From assembly GCF_014646335.1 (NCBI RefSeq), contig NZ_BMNG01000007.1, positions 1 to 64,000 of the forward strand: a stretch of 64,000 bases of DNA. Reading direction: 5' to 3'. Made by a program: the position numbers and the translations under genes. This document shows, in pieces, positions 51,714 through 59,971 of this stretch (position 1 is its first letter; the number at the start of each line of letters is the position of its first letter). Origin of the DNA: Streptomyces lasiicapitis (GTDB lineage: Bacteria; Actinomycetota; Actinomycetes; Streptomycetales; Streptomycetaceae). The notes under the pieces are model-generated. The model was not told the origin of the DNA and did no database searches. It saw nothing but the letters and a program-made list of their open reading frames with translations.

Positions 51714-52379
51714 ATGGCAACCTTCGTACTCATCCACGGCGGCGGCGACAGCGGCTGGGCCTGGCATCTCCTCGAGGCCGAGCTGCGCACGCGGGGGCAT
51801 GAGACCGTTGCCCCGGACCTGCCGTCGGACCGACCCTCCGCGGGACTCGGCGACTACGCCGACGCCGTTGTCGGGGCCGTCGGCGAGCGGCGGAATCTCG
51901 TGGTCGTCGGCCATTCCTACGGCGCGTTCACCGCGCCGCTGGTGGCCGACCGGCTCCCGGTCGACGTACTGGTTCTGCTGGCCGGGATGATCCCGGCCCC
52001 GGGCGAGCGGCCGGACGACTGGTGGGAGACGACCGGCTGCATCCAGGCCAGGGACTCCGCAGGTCTTTCCGCCATCGAGGACCCCTTCGAGAGCTTCTAC
52101 CACGATGTTCCGCGCAAGCTGGCCGAGGAGTCCATGCGCAGGGAGCGGCAGGAGTCCTCCCGGGCGGGCAGCGAGCCCTGGCCGCTGGCGGCCTGGCCGG
52201 ACACGCCCACAAAGTTCATCGTGTGCAAGGACGACCGCTTCTTCCCGCCCGAGTTCTTCCGCGGTCTGACGCGAGCGCGCCTGGGCCTCGTGCCCGACGA
52301 GATCGGCGGCGGTCACTGCGTAGCGCTCAGCAGGCCGAAGGAACTGGCGGACCTGCTGGAGGGGTACCTCCAGGGATGA
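51714..52379 (+). CDS. Alpha/beta hydrolase (EstC/SABP2-like)
   Basis: 221 residues. ATFVLIHGGGDSGWAW supplies the oxyanion HGG, LVVVGHSYGAFTAPLVA the nucleophile Ser (GHSYG), and IGGGHCVALSRPKEL the catalytic His. The short cap recalls plant SABP2/hydroxynitrile-lyase-like esterases and their bacterial homologues. Cytoplasmic; substrate unknown. It is 72 bp downstream of the lipoprotein gene on the same strand. Confidence 0.85.
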   Translation: MATFVLIHGGGDSGWAWHLLEAELRTRGHETVAPDLPSDRPSAGLGDYADAVVGAVGERRNLVVVGHSYGAFTAPLVADRLPVDVLVLLAGMIPAPGERPDDWWETTGCIQARDSAGLSAIEDPFESFYHDVPRKLAEESMRRERQESSRAGSEPWPLAAWPDTPTKFIVCKDDRFFPPEFFRGLTRARLGLVPDEIGGGHCVALSRPKELADLLEGYLQG

Positions 52380-52453
52380 CCGCCGTACGAGGCAGTCCAG
52401 TCCGGCCGCCGCGATCGCATCGAGTTCTACCGACACTCCGACACATTGGGGAC

Positions 52454-53557
52454 TCAGTCGAGCAGTCGGCCTGCGGTGAGCCGTCGTAGGTTGCCTGCGA
52501 AGATCGCGGTGCGTTCGTGCGGGGCGAGGTCCATGCGGTTCACGTCCGCGATGGAGGAGCGGACGTACCCCGGTCCCTTTTCGGGGTCGTAGGGGCTGTC
52601 GGAGGCGAAGAGGACTCGCTCGGGGCCGAAGAACTCGAGGGCGCAGCGCAGGGCGTGCGGGGCGCCGAAGAGGGCGGTGTCGGCGTAGAACATCCGGAAG
52701 TAGTCGAGTGGCCGCTTGGACAGCGGTGGTCCTTCGATGTCGGCCTGCTGGTCGGGCGGGGTGCGGGAGCCGAGTTGGTCCCAGCCGGGGCCGATCCGCC
52801 CGGAGAAGTGGGGGATCATGCTGCCGCCGTGGTGGATGAGCAGCTTCAGTGAGGGGTGGCGTTCCAGGATGCCGCCGAAGACGACGCGTGCCATGAAGGC
52901 GGACAGGTCGTACTCCCAACCGAGGGTCCACCAGATCTCGTAGCGGGAGCGTTGCTCGGCGGGATAGTCGGGCCAGGTGGCGTTGCGGCAGGGGTGGACT
53001 TGCACGAGAACGTCCAGTTCGGCGGCGCGCGCCCAGAACGGTGCGAAGCGGTGCTCGTCCAGGGAGTGGCCCCGCACATGGGTGTAGATCTGGACACCGA
53101 CGGCACCCAACTCACCTACCGCTCGGTCGAGTTCGGCAACGGCGGCGTCCACGTCGGTGAGGGCGACCGCGGCGCAGAAGCCCGCGAACCGGTCCGGGTG
53201 CCTGGCGGTCAGATCCGCCAGGGCGTCGTTGGCCATGCGGACGTAGTGGGCGGCGGAGCGCGGCGTACCGAAATCCTCGGCGGGCGGCGCGGCCAGGTTG
53301 ATCAGCTGGCGGTAGCCGGGGAACTCGTCCATCTGGCGGAAGCGCACGTCGAGGTCGACGAGGGCGGGTATGTCCATCACCCGGCGGCGGAGGTTGGCCA
53401 GGGCGGGCACGTCGTCGAGGGCGAACAGCCGGTCGGCGCAGGTTCTGGGGAGGATGTGACAGAAGGCGTCGATCTTCTCGTCCACCGGCTGTTGTGGGCG
53501 GGCTGCCGCCGCGCGGCGGGGTGCGGGTGCGGTGGGCGTGCTGGCGTGGTCGGTCAC
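52454..53557 (-). CDS. Amidohydrolase, ACMSD-like family
   Basis: 367 residues from the GTG at 53557 (GAGAGGAA upstream). It is a metal-dependent TIM barrel: DEKIDAFCHILPRTCADRL at the start, VGVQIYTHVRGHSLDEHRFAPFWARAAELDVLVQVHPCRNATWPDY in the middle, KLLIHHGGSMIPHFSGRI, and the final LFASDSPYDPEKGPGYVR. Relatives are decarboxylases or hydrolases of aromatic acids (ACMSD, gamma-resorcylate decarboxylase). It is 43 bp behind a LacI-type gene and the ABC importer is divergent, so it probably degrades the imported compound. Confidence 0.85.
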   Translation of the reverse strand: MTDHASTPTAPAPRRAAAARPQQPVDEKIDAFCHILPRTCADRLFALDDVPALANLRRRVMDIPALVDLDVRFRQMDEFPGYRQLINLAAPPAEDFGTPRSAAHYVRMANDALADLTARHPDRFAGFCAAVALTDVDAAVAELDRAVGELGAVGVQIYTHVRGHSLDEHRFAPFWARAAELDVLVQVHPCRNATWPDYPAEQRSRYEIWWTLGWEYDLSAFMARVVFGGILERHPSLKLLIHHGGSMIPHFSGRIGPGWDQLGSRTPPDQQADIEGPPLSKRPLDYFRMFYADTALFGAPHALRCALEFFGPERVLFASDSPYDPEKGPGYVRSSIADVNRMDLAPHERTAIFAGNLRRLTAGRLLD

Positions 53558-53600
53558 GGGCTTCCTCTCGCGGTGGTGGAAGGCGGTGCGTCGGGAGGGG

Positions 53601-54656
53601 TCACGGGGCTGATGCCGTGGATTCGCGCGGTATGAGGGTGGGGGCGTGCACGAGCGAGCGGACGGGACGCTCCTGCATGATCCGCAGCAGCATGTCGACC
53701 GCGCCCCGTCCGATCTCCCCCAGCGGTACGCGCACGCTGGTGAGGGAGATCGGGAGCCGGGCGGCCAGGGGGGTGTCGTTGTAGCCGACGACGGACAGGT
53801 CCCGGGGGACGGCGAGGCCGTGGCGGCGAGCGGCGGCGAGCGCACCCACCGCGGTGTTGTCGTTCACCGTCACCAGGGCGGTGGGACGTTGACCGTCCGG
53901 CAGTGCGAGGAGTTCGGCCGCGGTGCTCTCTCCGCTCTCCATCGAGAAGCCCGAGGAGCGCACCAGGCTTTCATCCACCTCGATGCCCGCTTCGGTGAGC
54001 GCCTCGCGCAGGCCGGCGACTCGGCCGAGGGCGTTGGAGGCATAAGGCGGTCCTGCGATCATCCCGATCCTCCGGTGTCCCAGGTCCAGGAGGTGACGGG
54101 CCGCCAGGTAGCCGCCGAGCCGGTCGTCGCCCACGACCGCGGGGCTGTGTCCGTCGGTGCGCAGGGCCAGGACGTAGGGGGTGCCGTCGGCGGCCAGTTC
54201 GGTCAGGAAGCCATCGGAGGCGTCGAGCCTCGCGGTGGCGAGGATCAGCCCGTCCACTCGACGGTTGAGCAGCAGCCGGCCGAGTGCTGTCTCGGCTTCG
54301 AGGTCGTCGCGGGTGGTGGCGAGGAGTGCGTCGAGGCCGTGGTCGCGGCAGGCTTCGGCGATCTCTTCGTACAGCATGGCCATCACCGTGCCGGTGATGC
54401 TGGACATGACGACGCCGATCGTGCGGGTGCTCTGCCGGCGCAGGTTGGCCGCGGCCGGGTTGGGGGTGTAGCCGAGCTGTGCGGCGATCTGTTTGATCCG
54501 GGCCGCGGTGTCGCTGCGGGAGAAGGGGTGCCGGTCGTCCAGCGCCCGGGAGACGGTGGACGGGTTCACTCCTGCCGCGCGCGCCACGTCGGCCATGGTC
54601 GGGCGGCGGCCCGTTCCTCGCCGGGGCGGGGGTGGGGTGGCGGTCGTTCCGGTCAT
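53601..54656 (-). CDS. LacI family transcriptional regulator
   Basis: 351 residues. The HTH is TMADVARAAGVNPSTVSRALDDRHPFS, with the hinge NPAAANLRRQSTRTIGVV, followed by a periplasmic-binding-protein-like core (GLILATARLDAS, LGHRRIGMIAGPP, ALVTVNDNTAVGALAAARRHG). It should repress both its own operon with the amidohydrolase gene and the divergent ABC importer; the ligand is probably the transported compound. Confidence 0.9.
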   Translation of the reverse strand: MTGTTATPPPPRRGTGRRPTMADVARAAGVNPSTVSRALDDRHPFSRSDTAARIKQIAAQLGYTPNPAAANLRRQSTRTIGVVMSSITGTVMAMLYEEIAEACRDHGLDALLATTRDDLEAETALGRLLLNRRVDGLILATARLDASDGFLTELAADGTPYVLALRTDGHSPAVVGDDRLGGYLAARHLLDLGHRRIGMIAGPPYASNALGRVAGLREALTEAGIEVDESLVRSSGFSMESGESTAAELLALPDGQRPTALVTVNDNTAVGALAAARRHGLAVPRDLSVVGYNDTPLAARLPISLTSVRVPLGEIGRGAVDMLLRIMQERPVRSLVHAPTLIPRESTASAP

Positions 54657-54816
54657 CGGACTCCTCCCTGGGTGGGTTGCTCGTGCGGTGCTCTGGTCTC
54701 GCGGACAGTTCCCTCGCCGCCCGCGAAGCGCCGGGATGCGCCGCCAACTCGCTTGCGTGCATGGGTCGTTCGTACGAGTACGGGGTTGACGGATTCACCG
54801 TGGCGACTCCAGCATA

Positions 54817-54838
54817 CATACGAACGCGCAAACGAATG
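54817..54838. promoter_or_regulatory. Probable LacI-type operator
   Basis: CATACGAACGCGCAAACGAATG is an imperfect palindrome centred on GCGC, in the gap between the LacI gene (ATG at 54656) and the importer. A second related word, CGTTCGTACGAG, lies near 54767-54778. Central CG-containing palindromes are typical LacI-family sites. Confidence 0.55.
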
Positions 54839-54919
54839 CACAACTTCCGCACCCGAGTGACGAGTTGAGAGTCCGGCCGCCGGTTGTGCCCACCCTTGTA
54901 TGCATGGAGGTGTCCAGCC

Positions 54920-56002
54920 TTGCCCCCTTCATTTCTGTCGAGCCCCCGATTTCCGTCGAGCCCCAGAAGCCCCGATACGGCCCGGCTGCCGCGAACCGGG
55001 GCGGTGCGCAGGTCCCGTTCCGTGGCGGCGGCCCTGGCTTCGGTGCTGCTGGCGGGCCTGCTCACCTCATGCGGGAGCGGGGGCGGAGGCTCCGACCGTT
55101 CCTTCACCCTCGTGTTGACCGAACCCGACATCACCTCGGTGCCGCTGATGGAAGCCGTGGACCAGGTCCGCGCCGCCGGCTACGACGTGACGATCGAGGA
55201 GGCCGCGGAGCCGGAACTCGCCGTCGAGGGCCTCATCCGCGGCGACTACCAATTCTCGGCCGAGGCCACGGGACCGGCCCTGATGGCTGTCGCGCGGGGC
55301 GCCCCGGTGCGCATCATCGCCGACCTGGTGGGCAATCAGTGGGCTGTCTACGGCGATGCCCGCGCCGACGACTGCGGCGACCTCGACGGCAGGGCCTTCG
55401 GCATCTTCAGCGAGGGCGCCATGGCCACCACCATGGTGCGCCAGTGGATCGAGAAGACCTGCCCCAAGAACACCCGCCCGCAGTACCTGACCATCGGCGA
55501 CTCGGAGACCAGGACCCAGGCACTGCTGGCCGGGGAGATCACCGCCACCGCCCTGGAGCAGAGCGACGCCGCCCACCTGGCCACGAGCGCCAAGGGCAGG
55601 TCGCTGAAGCGCCTGGCCGACTTCCGCCAGGTCTTCCCGGGTCTGCACCCGCAGACCGTGTACGCCGACGCGGACTACCTGAAGAAACACCCCAAGCCCG
55701 CGCAGGCTCTGATCGATGCCCTGGTCGACGTACAGCGGAAGATCAACCACGAGCCGGGCCACCTCGTCCGGCTCGTCCGCAAGCACCTGCCCGACACGTA
55801 CTCCAACGACGTCCTCGAAGACACCGCCGCCCGCTACGTCGACGAGAAGCTGTTCAACGCCGCCGCACTCACCCCGGAAGGCGTGCAGGACACCATCGAC
55901 TTCTTCGTGGACACGGGGGCCATCGAGCCGATGGACGCCGCCGACGTGGCCGATCTGAGCTTCGTGAACCGCACCCGGGCCAAGGGAGGCGGCCCCTCAT
56001 GA
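54920..56002 (+). CDS. ABC importer substrate-binding lipoprotein (NMT1/TauA-like)
   Basis: 360 residues from the TTG at 54920, chosen because GGAGG lies nine bases upstream; a GTG at 55004 would also leave the signal intact. Arg-rich n-region, hydrophobic core AAALASVLLAGLL and lipobox LTSC. The mature protein has the NMT1/SsuA-type fold (TLVLTEPDITSVPLMEAVDQVRAAGYDVTIEE, AVEGLIRGDYQF, GRAFGIFSEGAMAT, VYADADYLKKHPKPAQALIDAL). It binds a small ligand outside the membrane. It is first gene of a tightly overlapping four-gene operon. Confidence 0.85.
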   Translation: MPPSFLSSPRFPSSPRSPDTARLPRTGAVRRSRSVAAALASVLLAGLLTSCGSGGGGSDRSFTLVLTEPDITSVPLMEAVDQVRAAGYDVTIEEAAEPELAVEGLIRGDYQFSAEATGPALMAVARGAPVRIIADLVGNQWAVYGDARADDCGDLDGRAFGIFSEGAMATTMVRQWIEKTCPKNTRPQYLTIGDSETRTQALLAGEITATALEQSDAAHLATSAKGRSLKRLADFRQVFPGLHPQTVYADADYLKKHPKPAQALIDALVDVQRKINHEPGHLVRLVRKHLPDTYSNDVLEDTAARYVDEKLFNAAALTPEGVQDTIDFFVDTGAIEPMDAADVADLSFVNRTRAKGGGPS

Positions 56003-56823
56003 CCACCGCCGGTCCCATGCCCCGCTCCCGGCCGCCCGGCCGGATACGCCGACTGCTCGGCACCGACCTGCCTTACCAGTTGCTCACGCTTGTGGTCGTC
56101 GCCGCGCTGTGGGAGGGCTATGCCCGCACGCACGACAGCATCCTGCTGCCCACCTTCACCGAAACCGCCGCGGCCACGGTCGAGTTGCTCGGCGAGGGCG
56201 AGCTGTGGCGGGCCGTCTGGCTCAGCAATCAGGCCCTCGTCCTCGGCTTCCTCACCGCTGTCGCCCTGGGTGTTCCCGCCGGGCTCCTGTTGGGGCGCTT
56301 CGGCACGATCGAGCGCTTCACGGACGTCTACCTCAGCATCCTGCTCGTGACCCCGATGGCCGGGATCATTCCGCTCCTTGTGATGTCCGTGGGGTTCGGC
56401 CTGACCTCCCGCGTCATCCTGGTGGCGCTGTTCTCCGTGGTCATGGCCCTCACCAACGCCCGCGCCGGCATCCGCCAGATCGACCCCTCACTGATCGAGA
56501 TGAGCCGCACCTTCGGCGCGAGCGAGGCCCAGATCTGGCGCCGCGTCCTCATCCCCGGCGCCCTGCCCGCCATCATGACCGGCGTCCGGCTCGCCCTGGG
56601 ACGCGCTGTCACGGGAATGGTCGTCGTGGAACTCCTCATGGTGTCCGTCGGCTACGGCGGCCTGATCCTCACCTACCGCAGCCGCTTCGACGCGCCCGCG
56701 CTCTACGCGGTGGTCGTCATCGTCCTGTCCGAAGCCGTCCTGCTGATCTCCGCGGCCGGCTGGGTCGAACGAAGGGCAGCCCCCTGGGCGCCGTCCCACA
56801 ACTCTCCGAGGAGCACCGCATGA
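55999..56823 (+). CDS. ABC importer permease 1
   Basis: 274 residues, ATGA overlap with the binding protein gene. Five to six membrane helices (LLTLVVVAALWEGY, ALVLGFLTAVALGVPAGLLLG, LLVTPMAGIIPLLVMSVGFGL, VILVALFSVVMALTNARAG and more) and the EAA loop GASEAQIWRRVLIPGALPAIMTGVRLALGRA that contacts the ATPase. SsuC/TauC type. Confidence 0.88.
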   Translation: MTTAGPMPRSRPPGRIRRLLGTDLPYQLLTLVVVAALWEGYARTHDSILLPTFTETAAATVELLGEGELWRAVWLSNQALVLGFLTAVALGVPAGLLLGRFGTIERFTDVYLSILLVTPMAGIIPLLVMSVGFGLTSRVILVALFSVVMALTNARAGIRQIDPSLIEMSRTFGASEAQIWRRVLIPGALPAIMTGVRLALGRAVTGMVVVELLMVSVGYGGLILTYRSRFDAPALYAVVVIVLSEAVLLISAAGWVERRAAPWAPSHNSPRSTA

Positions 56824-57608
56824 TCGAGATCAAGAACCTCACCAAGCGGTTCCCCGACCGCAGGGGCGGGACGGTCCACGCACTGAGCGAGGTCGACCTC
56901 ACCATCGCCGACAACGAGTTCGTCACCGTGCTCGGGCCCAGCGGCTGCGGCAAGACGACCCTGTTACGCGCGATCGCCGGCCTGACCGGCTGGGACGAGG
57001 GCGGCATCCTGGTGGACGGCGAACCCGTCCGCGCGCCGGGGCCCGAGCGGGCCATGGTCTTCCAGAACTTCGCCCTGCTGCCGTGGGCCACCGCCCTGGA
57101 CAACGTGGCCTTCGGCCTCGAACTGCGCGGGGAGCCGCGGGGCCGACGCCACGCGACCGCTCGCGAACTGATCGGACTCGTCGGACTCGACGGCTTCGAG
57201 GACCGGCTGCCGGGCGAACTCTCCGGCGGCATGCAGCAACGCGTCGGCCTCGCCCGCGCCCTGGCCGTCCAGCCCCGCGTCCTGCTCATGGACGAGCCCT
57301 TCGGCGCCCTGGACGAACAGACCCGCCGCATCCTGCAGGAGGAACTCCTCACCATCTGGGAGCGTCGGCGCCTCACCGTCGTCTTCATCACCCACAGCAT
57401 CGAGGAAGCAGTCCTGCTCGGCGACCGCGTCGTGCTGATGAGCCCGCGGCCCGGCCGCATCGCCGAGACCGTCCCCGTGGACATTCCCCGGCCACGCTCC
57501 TTCGACCTCCACGGCCTGGGCCGTACCGAGGAGTTCACCACCCTCACCACTCACCTGTGGGAGCGCCTGCGCACCATGCACCCCGACCGCGTCGGGGCCC
57601 ACCGATGA
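56820..57608 (+). CDS. ABC importer ATPase
   Basis: 262 residues, overlapping permease 1. Walker A GPSGCGKTT, Q-loop VFQNFALLPW, signature LSGGMQQRVGLARAL, Walker B VLLMDEPFGALDEQTR, and H-loop FITHSIEEAVLLGDR: a complete nitrate/sulfonate/taurine-type ATPase. It serves both permeases, being placed between them. Confidence 0.92.
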   Translation: MIEIKNLTKRFPDRRGGTVHALSEVDLTIADNEFVTVLGPSGCGKTTLLRAIAGLTGWDEGGILVDGEPVRAPGPERAMVFQNFALLPWATALDNVAFGLELRGEPRGRRHATARELIGLVGLDGFEDRLPGELSGGMQQRVGLARALAVQPRVLLMDEPFGALDEQTRRILQEELLTIWERRRLTVVFITHSIEEAVLLGDRVVLMSPRPGRIAETVPVDIPRPRSFDLHGLGRTEEFTTLTTHLWERLRTMHPDRVGAHR

Positions 57609-58375
57609 CCCCCCGCCGCGGTCCGCTGACCCTTCTGCCCCCGCTGAGCGGACTCCTCGCCGGAGGAGTGCTGTGGGAGGGCGTCTCCCGCACCGCCGAC
57701 GCCGCTTTCCTTCCACCGCTCACCGAAGTGCTCACCCGGCTCGCCGAACTGACCGCCGACGGGAAGATCCTGCCCAGCCTGCTCTCCAGCGTGATCAACC
57801 TCGTACTGGGCCTTGCCATTTCGCTGACCCTCGGCCTCACCCTGGGCACCCTCATGGGCCGCTACCGCCCAGCGGAGGCCGCACTCGGCATCTACATGTA
57901 CGCGCTACTCACCGCGCCCTCCCTTGTCTTCGCCCCGGTCTTCTTCTCCCTCTTCGGTCCTGGCCGCACCTCCATCGTGGCCGTGGTGGTGATGTACTCA
58001 CTGTTCGTTATCGTCATCACCACCGCCTCTGCCGTGCGTGACGTCCCCGCCCAACTCCTTGAGATGGGACGGGTGTACGGCGCCGGCGAGCGGCAACTCC
58101 TCTTCAGAGTCGTGCTACCCGCGGCGCTTCCGATGGCGATGGCCGGCATCCGGCTCGGCGTCGGCCGGGCCGTCGCCGGAATGATCAACGGTGAGATGTT
58201 CATCGCCGTCGTCGGCCTCGGCCAGATCCTCACCGAGGCCGGCGGCAGCTTCGACAGCACCACCGTGCTCGCCGTTCTCCTGGTCGTGGTCACCGTCGCC
58301 CTCATCGCCATCGGCATCACCCACTGGGCCGACCGCCGGCTCAACGGCTGGCTGCCCGAGACATCGCGCACTTGA
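57605..58375 (+). CDS. ABC importer permease 2
   Basis: 256 residues in a 4-bp overlap with the ATPase. Membrane helices LPPLSGLLAGGVLWEGV, LLSSVINLVLGLAISLTLGLTLG, IVAVVVMYSLFVIVITTA, LAVLLVVVTVALIAIGI; EAA loop GAGERQLLFRVVLPAALPMAMAGIRLGVGRA. It is a paralogue of permease 1, so the transporter is probably a heterodimer. Last gene of the operon. Confidence 0.88.
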   Translation: MTPRRGPLTLLPPLSGLLAGGVLWEGVSRTADAAFLPPLTEVLTRLAELTADGKILPSLLSSVINLVLGLAISLTLGLTLGTLMGRYRPAEAALGIYMYALLTAPSLVFAPVFFSLFGPGRTSIVAVVVMYSLFVIVITTASAVRDVPAQLLEMGRVYGAGERQLLFRVVLPAALPMAMAGIRLGVGRAVAGMINGEMFIAVVGLGQILTEAGGSFDSTTVLAVLLVVVTVALIAIGITHWADRRLNGWLPETSRT

Positions 58376-58435
58376 GACCCGCGTACCGTGCGGGGTGCAC
58401 CGCATTTCCACGGGGGCCAGGGGGCGGGCCGGAGC

Positions 58436-58475
58436 CGCGTTGCTGCGTTACCGCGTTGCTGCGTTACCGCGTTAC
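58436..58475. repeat. 16-bp tandem repeat at the end of arsC
   Basis: CGCGTTGCTGCGTTAC occurs exactly twice (58436-58451, 58452-58467), followed by a half copy with one change that contains the stop codon of arsC. Slippage here could move the end of the gene. Confidence 0.7.
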
Positions 58476-58894
58476 TGCGGCTTCGCCTGGTCATCGATCT
58501 CGGCGATCAACGCTTCGATGCGGTGCTTGATCTCGTCGCGGATCGGGCGTACGGCCTCGACTCCCTTGCCCGCGGGGTCGTCCAGGGCCCAGTCGAGGTA
58601 GGTCTTGCCGGGGAAGATCGGGCAGGCGTCGCCGCAGCCCATGGTGATGACGTAGTCGGATGCCTGGACCGCTTCGGTGGTGAGCACCTTGGGGCGGGCG
58701 GTGGAGATGTCGATGCCGACTTCCTTCATGGCGTCGACGGCGGCGGGGTTGACCTGGTCGCCGGGGAGGGATCCCGCGGAGCGGACCTCGATCCGGTCGC
58801 CTGCGAGGTGGGTGAGGAATCCGGCGGCCATCTGGGAGCGTCCGGCGTTGTGGACGCAGACGAACAGCACGGAGGCGAGCGGGGTGGGGGCCAT
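58472..58894 (-). CDS. Arsenate reductase, low-molecular-weight phosphatase type
   Basis: 140 residues. VLFVCVHNAGRSQMAAGFL carries the P-loop C13-x5-R19, MGCGDACPIFPGKTYLDWALDDP the second redox-Cys pair and the catalytic Asp. It reduces arsenate to arsenite, which Acr3 then exports; the thiol donor in actinomycetes is mycothiol/mycoredoxin or thioredoxin. It is downstream of the second arsC on the minus strand. Confidence 0.9.
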   Translation of the reverse strand: MAPTPLASVLFVCVHNAGRSQMAAGFLTHLAGDRIEVRSAGSLPGDQVNPAAVDAMKEVGIDISTARPKVLTTEAVQASDYVITMGCGDACPIFPGKTYLDWALDDPAGKGVEAVRPIRDEIKHRIEALIAEIDDQAKPQ

Positions 58895-58949
58895 CGGTTC
58901 TTCCTTCGCGGTGTGGAGCGGGGCCCGGATGGGTGCCGGGCCTGGGAGT

Positions 58950-59585
58950 TCAGGTGGTGGGCAGGGAGTTGAGCAGGTCGGTGATGTGGGCGTCGATCTC
59001 GTCGCGGATCTGTCGGACGACGGCGATCGGGGCGTTCCTGGGATTGGGGACGGGCCAATCCAAGTAGCGGGGCCCGGGCACCACGGGGCAGGCGTCGCCG
59101 CAGCCCATGGTGACGACGATGTCGGCGGCCCGGACGACCTCGTCGGTCAGCGGCTTGGGGAACGCGCCGCTGGGGTCGACTCCGGCCTCGGTCAGCACCT
59201 GCGACACGAAGGGCTCGACGGTGGCGGCCGGTGCGGTGCCCGCGGAGGAGACCTGCACCAGGTCCGCGGCGCGGTGGGTGAGCAGGGCGGCGGCGAGCTG
59301 GGAGCGTCCGGCGTTGTGGCTGCACACGAACAGCACCCGTGGCAGCCTGCCGCCCGGCCTCTTGCGGAGGTGCTCCAGGGCGTCGAGACGCTCGGCCGTC
59401 CAGCGCTCGGCCAGTACGACCAGGTGCGTGGAGACGCGCGCGGTGGTGGCGAGCCGGGTGTAGGAGTCGGCGATCAGTGCCTGGACGGTCTCGGTGGAGA
59501 AGCGGCCGGTATGCCGGGCGGCCAGGCGGGCGGCACCGGCGGCGAGTCGGGCGTCGGGCAGGACGGGCGGTGTGGGTGCGGTCAT
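58950..59585 (-). CDS. Arsenate reductase with N-terminal helical domain
   Basis: 211 residues from the ATG at 59585 (GGAGGGG five bases upstream). The first 80 residues form a three-helix domain (AARLAARHTGRFSTETVQALIADSYTRLATTARVSTHLVVLAERWTAERLDALEHL) seen in some actinobacterial ArsC proteins. The ArsC domain follows: VLFVCSHNAGRSQLAAALL, MGCGDACPVVPGPRYLDWPVPNP. It is about half identical by eye to the adjacent arsC, so they are paralogues. The extra domain may bind a partner or regulator. Confidence 0.88.
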   Translation of the reverse strand: MTAPTPPVLPDARLAAGAARLAARHTGRFSTETVQALIADSYTRLATTARVSTHLVVLAERWTAERLDALEHLRKRPGGRLPRVLFVCSHNAGRSQLAAALLTHRAADLVQVSSAGTAPAATVEPFVSQVLTEAGVDPSGAFPKPLTDEVVRAADIVVTMGCGDACPVVPGPRYLDWPVPNPRNAPIAVVRQIRDEIDAHITDLLNSLPTT

Positions 59586-59626
59586 CAGGACCCCTCCGAC
59601 GGGCTCCACGATTCAGCCTGGACTGG

Positions 59627-59649
59627 TGTCAGTCTCGAATGATGTGACA
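59627..59649. promoter_or_regulatory. ArsR-type operator, divergent ars promoter
   Basis: TGTCA (59627-59631) and TGACA (59645-59649) form a spaced inverted repeat 11 bp before arsR, and TGACGTCA follows inside the first codons. It sits between the two divergent arsC/arsR transcripts and probably controls both. Confidence 0.55.
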
Positions 59650-59659
59650 GTATCAGTCC

Positions 59660-59971
59660 ATGCTGACGTCAGTCGACACTGAACTGTTGCGGGTGCTCGC
59701 CGACCCGCTCAGGCTGAAGATCGTGACCCTGCTCGCCCACGAGACGCTGTGCACCACGCATCTGGTCGCCGAGACCGGTGCGAAGCAGACCAACCTCTCC
59801 AACCACATGAAGGTGCTGCGCGAGGCGGGCGTGGTGGACACCGAGCCGTGCGGCCGGTTCATCTACTACAAGCTCAAGCCCGAAGTCCTCGACGCCCTGT
59901 CCGGCTCCTTCGCGGGCCTGGCGACCACCGCGCGCGAGACGATCGAGACCGGCCGGAAGCGGGCCTGCTGA
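59660..59971 (+). CDS. ArsR family metalloregulator
   Basis: 103 residues. ELLRVLADPLRLKIVTLLAHETLCTTHLVAETGAKQTNLSNHMKVLREAGVVDTEPCGRFIYYKL is a complete ArsR winged helix. Cys in TLCTTH, TEPC and the C-terminal RKRAC could bind arsenite. It overlaps acr3 by one base (TGATG), so they are translated together. Confidence 0.9.
   Translation: MLTSVDTELLRVLADPLRLKIVTLLAHETLCTTHLVAETGAKQTNLSNHMKVLREAGVVDTEPCGRFIYYKLKPEVLDALSGSFAGLATTARETIETGRKRAC

Noticed and set aside
50844..52931. 695-codon minus-strand open frame
   Set aside because: It spans the lipoprotein and hydrolase genes in antisense; no motif, and the real genes have signal peptide, lipobox and catalytic residues.
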